A stretch of DNA of 64,000 bases from Oceanimonas baumannii (GTDB taxonomy: Bacteria > Pseudomonadota > Gammaproteobacteria > Enterobacterales > Aeromonadaceae): positions 310,001-374,000 of the forward strand of contig NZ_NQJF01000002.1 of assembly GCF_002245495.1 (NCBI RefSeq), written 5' to 3'. Below, in pieces: positions 57,556-64,000 of this stretch (its first letter is position 1; each line of letters begins with the position of its first letter). A model generated the notes under the pieces. That model worked only from the letters and a program-made list of their open reading frames with translations, searched no databases and had not been told where the DNA came from. A program made the translations under genes and the position numbers.

Positions 57556-57850
57556 GCTCGTTTAGTAGTCATTCCCGCGCAGGCGGGAATCCATTCCTCA
57601 GACAGCGCTGTTGATTGAGAATGTGCACGTCTGCCCTGGGCTCCCGTCTTCACGGGAGCGACGAGATTTCGCCACTCTCACTCGTTTAGTCGTCATTCCC
57701 GCGCAGGCGGGAATCCATTCCTCAGACAGCGCTGCTGATTGAGAATGTGCACGTCTGCCCTGGGCTCCTGTCCCCGTCTTCACGGGGATGACGTTTCTTC
57801 ACGGGAGCGACGAAATCTTGTCATTCCGGCCTCCGAGCCGGAATCCATTG
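57556..57850. repeat. Tandem dimer of a 124-bp intergenic repeat, locus 1
   Basis: The 391-base gap 57491-57881 has no real gene. It holds two head-to-tail copies of a unit whose palindromic core ATTCCCGCGCAGGCGGGAAT lies at 57571-57590 and 57695-57714, exactly 124 bases apart. Each continues with CCATTCCTCAGACAGCGCTG and a TGTGCACGTCTGCCCTGGGC block. The second copy has a longer end with CCCGTCTTCACGGGG and ACGTTTCTTCACGGGAGCG. A related palindrome (ATTCCGGC...GCCGGAAT) closes the array at 57823-57844. Small open frames here are spurious. Confidence 0.92.
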
Positions 57851-57881
57851 GCCGGCGGCAACAGCCAACACCACTTACAGT

Positions 57882-58184
57882 TTACAGCTCCCCGAAGGGG
57901 TCTTCCCGCAGCACCGGCACTGATACTTCCATCACCTTCAGGCCGCAGAGCCACAATTCACCTTCATTATGCTGCATGCCATCGTGGCTGAACTCAAAAC
58001 GGAAATGAGCCAGCAGCCGACCCTTGCGCAGACAAAACCGGTAACGGTACACGCTCAGCAGCTGAAACTGCTGGCGCTTGCAGTAATGTACCAGCCAGCG
58101 GTTGGCAAATTCGCTCTGGCGACGCAGCTGCCACACGCTGGCACCCAGCACAAACAGGGCCAGCAAGCCCAGCAGCTCAGCCAT
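57882..58184 (-). CDS. DUF3301 membrane-anchored protein
   Basis: From ATG 58184 the 100 residues begin with one membrane helix (ELLGLLALFVLGASVWQL), followed by a DUF3301 domain with NRWLVHYCKRQQFQLLSVYR and FRFEFSHDGMQHNEGELWL. Function unknown. It overlaps the stop of the DUF3549 gene by 8 bases, and the pair is conserved in related bacteria. Confidence 0.82.
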   Translation of the reverse strand: MAELLGLLALFVLGASVWQLRRQSEFANRWLVHYCKRQQFQLLSVYRYRFCLRKGRLLAHFRFEFSHDGMQHNEGELWLCGLKVMEVSVPVLREDPFGEL

Positions 58185-59211
58185 GGGTGGCCGCAAACAA
58201 ATTGCCAAAGGCCTGCTTGAGTGGAGCAGGTAACTCCGGATTATGCAAATTGGCCAGGATCAGCGGGCGCAGGGCCGGCACCGATACCAGCTCGGCAAAC
58301 AGGCCGTTAAACAGTTCGCCATGCTGGTCGGCCAGCAGGGTTAAATATTGCAGCAGCAGGGCTTCGTCGGTCAGATCTTGCCACAGGCGAGCTGCCATGG
58401 TCAGCAGCAGCGGCTGGCCCGGTTGCAGAGACATCAGGCTGGAAAGCTTGGCACTGCGCGCCTTGAACGGGGCGCAACCGGCCGTGGCGCGCAACAGCAG
58501 GGCAATGCGTTCTTCATTGGGCTCCTGGCGTTCCTGCTCGGCGCTTACCGCCTCAATCATGGCTTTGGCCAGCGGCGCGGGCAGAGGGTGATGTTCGCAT
58601 TGGGTCAGCAGTGCCTGTTGCACCGGCTCCGGCAATTGCCACAGATGCTGCTGCACGGTGTTGGCCAGGGCAGTATCGCTATGCAGCCGGGCAGCCACAT
58701 CCGCCAGTCCTTGCAGGCCGAGTTGTTGCCAGTGCTGGCTGGCCGGCGTAGTTAAGTAATCAACCGCTCCCTGATAATAAGCCGAAGGCGCATGCTTCAG
58801 CGCCAGACTAAGGCGGGCATGAAACGCCGCCAGCTTGTCTTGTGCCGGCTGGAAGGTAAACGGGGTGTCTGCCAGCTGTTGCTGTTGTTCATCGGTCAGC
58901 GGGGCATGTATATCCCCCCCCAGCTGCTCCACCAGAGCGGACAGAAAATGCTTTACCGCGGCATTGTTAAACAAACCGCGTTCATCCAGGGGGATTTTTA
59001 AAAACCACACATAAGGCTGGCCGCCGTTTTGCTGCCAGTAGCAGACGGCGAGCCAGGCATGGCGCTGCAAGGGCCAGGGGTAGGGACGGCGGCCAGCTTC
59101 GATGGCGGCAAAGTCGCTCTGCTCCAGGGGCTGCAGCCGCCGGCCCAGGTCGAACAGCCGAAAATCGGTGCCGGCCTGAGTTAAAAATTCACTGAGAGTG
59201 TCTATTTGCAT
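58177..59211 (-). CDS. DUF3549 protein
   Basis: A soluble, helix-rich protein of 344 residues matching the DUF3549 family, of unknown function. The N-terminus reads MQIDTLSEFLTQAGTDFRLF, followed by FDLGRRLQPL and WPLQRHAWLAVCYWQ. No membrane helix or catalytic motif is seen; the rest is repetitive helix with many Leu, Ala and Gln. AGGAGG lies six bases before the ATG. It is coupled to the DUF3301 gene and divergent from yqcC. Confidence 0.83.
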   Translation of the reverse strand: MQIDTLSEFLTQAGTDFRLFDLGRRLQPLEQSDFAAIEAGRRPYPWPLQRHAWLAVCYWQQNGGQPYVWFLKIPLDERGLFNNAAVKHFLSALVEQLGGDIHAPLTDEQQQQLADTPFTFQPAQDKLAAFHARLSLALKHAPSAYYQGAVDYLTTPASQHWQQLGLQGLADVAARLHSDTALANTVQQHLWQLPEPVQQALLTQCEHHPLPAPLAKAMIEAVSAEQERQEPNEERIALLLRATAGCAPFKARSAKLSSLMSLQPGQPLLLTMAARLWQDLTDEALLLQYLTLLADQHGELFNGLFAELVSVPALRPLILANLHNPELPAPLKQAFGNLFAATHG

Positions 59212-59299
59212 CGGATCCTCCTGTCTGCAGAGGCGAATTATAGGGAGTAGAAAGCCGGGATGGTATAGTAGCGGGCAGTTTTAAAGAGGAGTTTGCTGC

Positions 59300-59635
59300 A
59301 TGTCTGCCACGGTTCATCATTTGTTGCTCACCATAGAAAATGAGCTTAACACCCTTGGCTGGTGGCAAGACGAGCCCCCGCCACCTGGTGCCCTGCAAAG
59401 TACGCAGCCCTTTTGTCTCGATACCTTAAGCCTGCCTCAATGGCTGCAGTTTGTGTTGCTGCCCCGGCTGCGAGATCTGCTGGCCGCCGGCCTGCCGCTG
59501 CCTGCCCGCATTGCGGTTTACCCGATGGCAACGGAAAGCATGAAAGGCGCACCCGAAGAAACAAGCGCACTGCTTGAAGCCATTGCTCAGCTGGATGAAA
59601 CCCTGACCGGCCTGCCGGTGGAGCGCGAAGCATGA
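59300..59635 (+). CDS. yqcC: YqcC family protein (DUF446)
   Basis: A small conserved protein of 111 residues of unknown role. The pattern LLTIENELNTLGWWQDEPPP, QPFCLDTLSLPQWLQFVLLP and RLRDLLAAGLPLP is typical of YqcC. It overlaps the truC start by four bases; in E. coli yqcC, truC and yqcA form one unit. Confidence 0.9.
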   Translation: MSATVHHLLLTIENELNTLGWWQDEPPPPGALQSTQPFCLDTLSLPQWLQFVLLPRLRDLLAAGLPLPARIAVYPMATESMKGAPEETSALLEAIAQLDETLTGLPVEREA

Positions 59636-60354
59636 GTATCTCACTGATTTATGAAGATGAGTGGCTGGTCGCCGTTAATAAAGAGCCTGGCCTGCTGGTT
59701 CACCGCAGCTGGCTTGATCGTCATGAAACCCGTTTTGCCATGCAGTTGACCCGTGATGCCGTGGGTTGCCATGTGTTTCCGGTACACCGGCTGGATCGCC
59801 CTACTTCGGGCGTGCTGCTGTTTGCCAAAAATGCCGAGGTAGCCCGCACACTGACCGAGGCTTTCAGTGGCCGTGAGATAAACAAAACCTATCTGGCTGT
59901 GGTGAGGGGGTATCTGGAAGGGGAGGGGAGGCTTGACTATGCCCTTACCTGCGAACTTGATGACATTGCTGACAAATTTGCCGATGCCGACAAACCGCCT
60001 CAGGATGCCGTTACCCGCTGGCAGGGACTGTCAAAGGTTGAACTGCCCTTTACGGTGTCCAAAAAGCATGCCACCAGCCGTTACAGCCTGATGCAGCTCA
60101 GCCCTGAAACCGGGCGCAAGCATCAGCTGCGCCGGCACATGGCTCACCTGCGTCACCCTATTGTGGGCGACACCAGTCACGGCGATGGTCGTCATAACCG
60201 TTTTTTCCGGGAGCAGTATCAATGTGATCGCCTTATGCTACATGCTGCCCGCTTGAGTCTTACCCATCCGGTCACCGGAGCGCCGCTCAACATCGTCGCC
60301 CCCGTAGATCACCATTGGAAGCACCTTGCCAACGAATTCGGGTGGAATTTGTAG
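59632..60354 (+). CDS. truC: tRNA pseudouridine(65) synthase TruC
   Basis: TruC makes pseudouridine 65 in tRNA-Ile and tRNA-Asp. The RluA-family catalytic motif HRLDRPTSGVLLFAKN is near residue 53, with the catalytic Asp. YSLMQLSPETGRKHQLRRHM and HPIVGDTSHGDGRHNR follow. At 240 residues it is slightly shorter than the E. coli enzyme (260). The yqcC-truC order matches enterobacteria, but yqcA is pushed 358 bases away by a repeat array. Confidence 0.94.
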   Translation: MSISLIYEDEWLVAVNKEPGLLVHRSWLDRHETRFAMQLTRDAVGCHVFPVHRLDRPTSGVLLFAKNAEVARTLTEAFSGREINKTYLAVVRGYLEGEGRLDYALTCELDDIADKFADADKPPQDAVTRWQGLSKVELPFTVSKKHATSRYSLMQLSPETGRKHQLRRHMAHLRHPIVGDTSHGDGRHNRFFREQYQCDRLMLHAARLSLTHPVTGAPLNIVAPVDHHWKHLANEFGWNL

Positions 60355-60360
60355 AAACTT

Positions 60361-60655
60361 AGTCGTCATTCCCGTTCGCTTCGTTGTCATTTCCGCGAAG
60401 GCGGAAATCCACTCCTCAGACGGCGCTGTTGGCTGAGCGTGTACACGTCTGCCCTGGGCTCCCGTCTGCACGGGAGCGACGAGATTTTGTCATTCCCGCT
60501 CGTTTAGTCGTCATTCCCGCGCAGGCGGAAATCCATTCCTCAGACGGCGCTGTTGGTTGAGAGTGTGCACGTCTGCTCTGGGCTCCCGTCCCCGTCTTCA
60601 CGGGGATGACGTTTCTTCACGGGAGCGACGACACACTGTCATTCCGGCCCTACAC
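60361..60655. repeat. Tandem dimer of the 124-bp intergenic repeat, locus 2
   Basis: The 358-base gap 60355-60712 between truC and yqcA contains the same array as locus 1. Palindromic cores ATTTCCGCGAAGGCGGAAAT (60389-60408) and ATTCCCGCGCAGGCGGAAAT (60513-60532) are again exactly 124 bases apart. The first unit is short and the second carries the same longer CCCCGTCTTCACGGGG end. The array runs in the same orientation as locus 1. No gene is seen. Confidence 0.92.
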
Positions 60656-60712
60656 ATGCCTGGCTGGCCATGGCATAGTGCACCGACACCAATAAAAACA
60701 AGGAGCGCATGA

Positions 60713-61153
60713 ATGGCAACAGTGGATATTATTATCGGAACCGTTTACGGTTCGGCCGTGCTGGTGGCTGAAACGCTGGAAGAAGAATTGATTAAAGCCG
60801 GCCACAGTGTAAGCCTGCATGAGGATGCCGAGCTTGCCGGGCTCGACCGCTCCCACTTCTGGCTGTTTGTTACCTCAACCACCGGGCAGGGAGAACTGCC
60901 GCCCGATCTGGTGCCTTTCTATCAGGAACTGCGTGAAACCTGCCCGCCTATTCCCGACGTGCGTTATGCCTTGGTAGCCCTGGGTGACAGCAGCTATGAG
61001 CATTTTTGTGGTGCCGGCGAGCTGCTTAACGAGCAGTTGCAGGAGCTGCAGGCACAGGCGGTGACTGAGCATTTAAAAGTAGACGCTTCTGAAACCCTGG
61101 AGCCGGAAGTGCCGGCACTGCAGTGGCTGAAAAGCTGGATGGAAAAAATTTAA
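60713..61153 (+). CDS. yqcA: Flavodoxin YqcA
   Basis: A short-chain flavodoxin of 146 residues that carries electrons via FMN. The phosphate loop is IGTVYGSAVLVAET near residue 8, and the flavin-contact loops are TSTTGQGELPPDLVPF and LGDSSYEHFCGAG. MioC is the closest alternative; the truC neighbourhood favours YqcA. AAGGAGCGC before the ATG provides the ribosome site. Confidence 0.9.
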   Translation: MATVDIIIGTVYGSAVLVAETLEEELIKAGHSVSLHEDAELAGLDRSHFWLFVTSTTGQGELPPDLVPFYQELRETCPPIPDVRYALVALGDSSYEHFCGAGELLNEQLQELQAQAVTEHLKVDASETLEPEVPALQWLKSWMEKI

Positions 61154-61161
61154 CACCTGCA

Positions 61162-61230
61162 ACATGGCCTGGGCTGCCGTCTGTGCGGGAGTGCAACTGC
61201 CGCCATTCCGGCCTCCGAGCCGGAATCCAT
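61162..61230. repeat. Decayed copy of the intergenic repeat, locus 3
   Basis: The gap after yqcA has CCTGGGCTGCCGTCTGTGCG, a degraded form of the block in loci 1 and 2, followed by the palindrome ATTCCGGC-CTCCGA-GCCGGAAT (61205-61226). That palindrome is identical to the element closing locus 1. The rest of the 165-base gap holds nothing I can name. Confidence 0.75.
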
Positions 61231-61318
61231 GCAGCAAGCATGGCGATGAAAACCGTACCCTATGCGACACCATAGCCCGGTTTGTAAGCGTGTTAAAACC
61301 GGGCCTGCAGGCGCTAAT

Positions 61319-62014
61319 CTAGACTATCTCTAACACACGGGTAAGCTGGCCAAACACTTCATACCGCACGTTGTAGTCGTATAAACGCACGCCATATTTC
61401 TGCCAGCCCTGTTCCTGTTTTTTATAGGCAGGGCGGGGATCCTGCACCAGAACTTCGGTAATAAATTCCTGCAAGTCGGGCACGGAAGAGCGCGCGCAAG
61501 CCTGCTCGGCATCGGGCGAAAAAATGACTTCCATACCCAGATCCGGTGGTGTAGGTGCAAAGCCCCCATGAGCGTGGGGCACGGCATCGGCCCAGGGCAA
61601 ATAGGGCTTAATGTCTACAATGGGGGTGCCGTCGACCAGATCTACCCCTCCCAGCTCCAGCCATACCTTGTTGCCGCTTTTGCACATGTCGCGCAGCTCG
61701 ACTACCGACAACCCCAGCGGGTTGGGGCGGAAGGTGGAGCGGGTAGAGAACACACCGACCCGTTCGTTTCCTCCCAGGCGGGGGGGACGCACGGTGGGCT
61801 TCCAGCCTTGCTCCATGGTTTGGTGAAAGACAAACACCAGCCATAAATGACTGAACTCGCCCAACCCTCTGAATGCACTGGGATCGTTATAAGGCGGCAA
61901 CATCTCAAGCTGTGCCCGGGCGCGGCTTACCAGCCCCGGCTGGCGCGGTACCGCAAATTTTTCCTTATAAGGCGAGCGGACGATGCCAATCGGATCAAGA
62001 TTAATCGTGGTCAT
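61319..62014 (-). CDS. trmO: tRNA (N6-threonylcarbamoyladenosine(37)-N6)-methyltransferase TrmO
   Basis: TrmO (YaeB/TsaA) methylates t6A37 in tRNA-Thr with a beta-barrel fold unusual for SAM enzymes. The 231 residues show IGIVRSPYKEKFAVPRQPGL, FSHLWLVFVFHQT, VGVFSTRSTFRPNPLGLSVV and DGTPIVDIKPYLPWAD, all family hallmarks. It shares the minus strand with rcsF, 61 bases downstream of it. Confidence 0.94.
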   Translation of the reverse strand: MTTINLDPIGIVRSPYKEKFAVPRQPGLVSRARAQLEMLPPYNDPSAFRGLGEFSHLWLVFVFHQTMEQGWKPTVRPPRLGGNERVGVFSTRSTFRPNPLGLSVVELRDMCKSGNKVWLELGGVDLVDGTPIVDIKPYLPWADAVPHAHGGFAPTPPDLGMEVIFSPDAEQACARSSVPDLQEFITEVLVQDPRPAYKKQEQGWQKYGVRLYDYNVRYEVFGQLTRVLEIV

Positions 62015-62075
62015 AAATTCTCAAAAACACAGTCATGGCTGCCAGCAGTAATTACGGCCGACAGCCTGGGGCTTA

Positions 62076-62444
62076 CTACTTATTAACTTTAAGTGCCTGG
62101 CCACTGCACAGCACCTGCTCAATGCATCCGGGCATGTCATTAAACCGGGTGCAGCGGTCCAGCAAAATGCCATTGGCTCCCATATCGGCGGCACGGCGGC
62201 GAATGTGGGCACGGGCATCGGCATCTTTAGGAGGTGGTTCATTGGCTTCAATCTTACAGGCTTCGCCTTCCACCGTGCCCAGGGTGACATAGTTAAGGCC
62301 TTTCAGTTCATCACGGCCATACAGGGTGACGTTGTTACCTTTGTAATAATCCTTAATACCGGTGGGCGACACATTGCTGTCTACCGCCATATTGGCACAA
62401 CCGGAAAGAGTGAGGGCAGCCAGAACCAGTGCAGGTACACGCAT
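62076..62444 (-). CDS. rcsF: Outer-membrane stress lipoprotein RcsF
   Basis: RcsF senses envelope damage and triggers the Rcs phosphorelay. The lipobox LTLSGCAN lies at residues 12-19. The mature domain has four cysteines (EACKIEA, DRCTRF, PGCIEQVLCSG) placed like the two disulfide pairs of E. coli RcsF. At 122 residues it is slightly short, in the proline-rich tether. No other rcs gene is in the window. It is divergent from ugd, 220 bases away. Confidence 0.87.
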   Translation of the reverse strand: MRVPALVLAALTLSGCANMAVDSNVSPTGIKDYYKGNNVTLYGRDELKGLNYVTLGTVEGEACKIEANEPPPKDADARAHIRRRAADMGANGILLDRCTRFNDMPGCIEQVLCSGQALKVNK

Positions 62445-62664
62445 GACAAATCCTTAATATCTGAGTGAGTTACGCCTATTCTGCCTTAGCTGGCAGCCCG
62501 CGGAAAGTCACAAACGCATGATCAGCCCGGTAATGTGCATTCGGCTTCGCGGCCACTTTTTCCAAAAAGGTGTATTATCAATAAAGACAACAGCGGAAAG
62601 CATACTCAGGACGAGCATGCGCTGTTGTGCACATTTCGGACATCGGCAATGGGAGAAACGCCGT

Positions 62665-63993
62665 ATGCACTCCACGGGCGGTAGCGTAAAAAGCGGTCAG
62701 CCACGTCAGGTGGTTGCCGTCATCGGAGCAGGATATGTGGGGCTGGCTAATGCACTGCTGCTGGCACAGCATAACCACGTAGTCTTGCAAGACATCAACC
62801 CGGCTAAAATCACTCAGCTTAATAACCGTATATCTCCGCTGGAAGACAATGACATTCAGGCATTTCTGAATGATCCGGCCATCACTTTTCAGGCAACTAC
62901 CAGTCTGCCTCACGCATGCCGGCAGGCCGGGCTGGTGATTATTGCCACGCCAACCGACTACGATCCGGATACCGGTTATTTCAATACCCGGTCTGTCACC
63001 GAAGTGGCAGAAGCCGTTACCCGCCTTAACCCTCACGCGCTTATCATTATCAAGTCTACCGTACCGGTGGGCTTTACCTGCCAGCTTATTCAGCACACTC
63101 AAAACGCCAATATCCTGTTTTCGCCCGAGTTTCTTCGTGAAGGCCGTGCGCTGCACGACAACCTTTATCCGTCACGGCTGATTGTGGGCGGGCAGCCGGA
63201 TCTGGCCGGGCGTTATGCTGCGCTGATGCAGCAGGGAGCGGCGGTTGAGCAGGTTCCGGTGCTGTTTACCAGCAGCACCGAGGCCGAAGCCATCAAGCTG
63301 TTTGCCAATACTTATCTGGCTATGCGGGTGGCATTTTTTAATGAGCTGGATACCTACGCAGAAAGTAAAAACCTGAACAGCAAACAGATTATTGAGGGAG
63401 TCTGCCTGGATCCGCGCATTGGTGAGCACTATAACAACCCCAGCTTTGGCTATGGTGGCTATTGCCTGCCCAAAGATACCAGGCAGCTGCTGTCTAACTA
63501 CCGGGATATCCCCAGTAATCTTATTCAGGCCATTGTGGACGCCAACAGCACCCGGAAAAGCTTTATTGCCAGCCGGATAATAGAAAAGCTAAATCGCCAC
63601 CTCAGTGTCCGGCAACCTTATCAAGCGCTGTATCACTATCACTATTCAGAAGCACACTGCAATTCTTCCGGATTTGCCACGGTCTGTACCACACCTGTAC
63701 AGGCCCCACCGGTTCCCACCGTGGGCATTTACCGGCTGGCGATGAAAGCGGGATCCGATAATTTCAGGGACTCTGCCATTCAGGGCATTATGAAGCGGAT
63801 TAAAGCCCACCGGATAAATATTATTGTTTATGAGCCATTGCTGGATGATGCGGAGTTTTTACAATCACCAGTTATTAAAGGAATTGGCGAGTTTATACAA
63901 AAGGCGGATGTCATTGTGGCAAACCGGTTAACACCAGAGCTGCAGAGTGTGGCGGAAAAGGTGTATACCAGAGACTTATTTGGAAACGACTAA
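62665..63993 (+). CDS. ugd: UDP-glucose 6-dehydrogenase Ugd, with insertion
   Basis: Ugd oxidises UDP-glucose twice to UDP-glucuronate for surface polysaccharides. The NAD site [19 protein letters not shown], the motifs KSTVPVGFT and [12 protein letters not shown], and the catalytic Cys in [14 protein letters not shown] are all present, and the end [10 protein letters not shown] matches E. coli. Between IIEKLNRHL and [16 protein letters not shown] there are about 38 extra residues rich in His, Tyr and Cys. ATG 62665 with GGGAG nine bases upstream gives 442 residues; GTG 62710 would give the E. coli-like N-terminus but lacks a ribosome site. Confidence 0.93.
   Translation: MHSTGGSVKSGQPRQVVAVIGAGYVGLANALLLAQHNHVVLQDINPAKITQLNNRISPLEDNDIQAFLNDPAITFQATTSLPHACRQAGLVIIATPTDYDPDTGYFNTRSVTEVAEAVTRLNPHALIIIKSTVPVGFTCQLIQHTQNANILFSPEFLREGRALHDNLYPSRLIVGGQPDLAGRYAALMQQGAAVEQVPVLFTSSTEAEAIKLFANTYLAMRVAFFNELDTYAESKNLNSKQIIEGVCLDPRIGEHYNNPSFGYGGYCLPKDTRQLLSNYRDIPSNLIQAIVDANSTRKSFIASRIIEKLNRHLSVRQPYQALYHYHYSEAHCNSSGFATVCTTPVQAPPVPTVGIYRLAMKAGSDNFRDSAIQGIMKRIKAHRINIIVYEPLLDDAEFLQSPVIKGIGEFIQKADVIVANRLTPELQSVAEKVYTRDLFGND
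62676..62687 (+). promoter_or_regulatory. ops-like (RfaH recruitment) element at the start of ugd
   Basis: GGGCGGTAGCGT contains 11 of the 12 bases of the ops consensus GGCGGTAGCGTG; only the final G is A. ops elements pause RNA polymerase and recruit RfaH to long surface-polysaccharide operons. It falls either just inside ugd (if ATG 62665 is used) or in the leader (if GTG 62710 is used). Confidence 0.6.
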
Positions 63994-64000
63994 ATAAATG

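Noticed and set aside
57462-57783. Small minus-strand frames with WIPACAGMTTKR
   Set aside because: They lie wholly within the repeat array, recur in the second array at 60238-60601, and this peptide is a known artefact of such repeats.
57556-60655. CRISPR array
   Set aside because: Units are 124 bases with no regular short repeat-spacer alternation, and no cas gene is present.
62573-62578. TATTAT as -10 box of a ugd promoter
   Set aside because: No matching -35 at 16-18 bases; the evidence is too weak to list as a promoter.

Overview
The window reads as gammaproteobacterial chromosome and is densely coding. Gene content and order fit a marine or estuarine member of the Aeromonadales such as Oceanimonas or Zobellella. 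This is an inference from synteny and protein resemblance; no rRNA or other taxonomic marker is present. The polar-flagellar order running into parC-parP-cheW and then the ccm operon is shared with Vibrio, Shewanella and Pseudomonas. The later blocks (gcvA-ygdD-rlmM, xni, ppnN, queF, syd, truC, yqcA, yqcC) match genes that also lie near one another in enterobacteria.

Region 1 (1-26539) is one co-directional flagellar and chemotaxis supercluster: fliF (truncated at the window edge), fliGHIJ, fliK, fliLMNOPQR, flhB, flhA, flhF, flhG, fliA, cheY, cheZ, cheA, cheB, motC, motD, parC, parP, cheW and a DUF2802 gene. It encodes the MS ring and rotor switch, the export gate and ATPase, hook-length control, polar placement and number control (FlhF/FlhG), the late sigma factor, a chemotaxis phosphorelay, a second stator pair, and the ParC/ParP system that places chemotaxis arrays at the pole. 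Two strong sigma-54 promoters are visible, before fliK and before flhA, so the run is split into several RpoN-driven units. Many genes here use GTG or TTG starts.

Region 2 (26726-33729) is a complete cytochrome c maturation operon, ccmABCDEFGHI. Region 3 (33803-37409) holds mlaA, a small unknown gene, and the aroF-tyrA tyrosine operon with a TyrR box in front. Region 4 (37509-47483) holds proS, a BCCT osmolyte transporter, a cNMP/CBS/DUF294 signalling protein with a DnaQ-like exonuclease, a DUF2726 protein, gcvA, a Tex30-type hydrolase, ygdD and rlmM. Region 5 (47570-56973, mostly minus strand) holds an NAD-type isocitrate dehydrogenase, xni, ppnN, an intact GGEEF diguanylate cyclase, a TPR protein with a ruined GGDEF motif, queF, syd (plus strand) and a zinc-ribbon protein. 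Region 6 (56973-63993) holds several small conserved unknowns, yqcC-truC, the flavodoxin yqcA, trmO, rcsF and ugd.

Points that deserve attention: (i) the CheA linker carries two near-identical copies of a short acidic-hydrophobic motif that resembles the CheY-docking ends of FliM and CheZ encoded in the same cluster, and no P2 domain is apparent; (ii) a 124-bp repeat unit occurs as a head-to-tail dimer with the same architecture at two loci 2.8 kb apart, with a third decayed copy nearby; (iii) an RfaH ops-like element sits at the very start of ugd, suggesting that a polysaccharide operon continues past the window; (iv) Ugd carries an unusual insertion of about 38 residues; (v) the TPR/GGDEF-like protein may have a frameshift at a six-base homopolymer. 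I saw no tRNA, rRNA, CRISPR array, prophage or insertion-sequence transposase.
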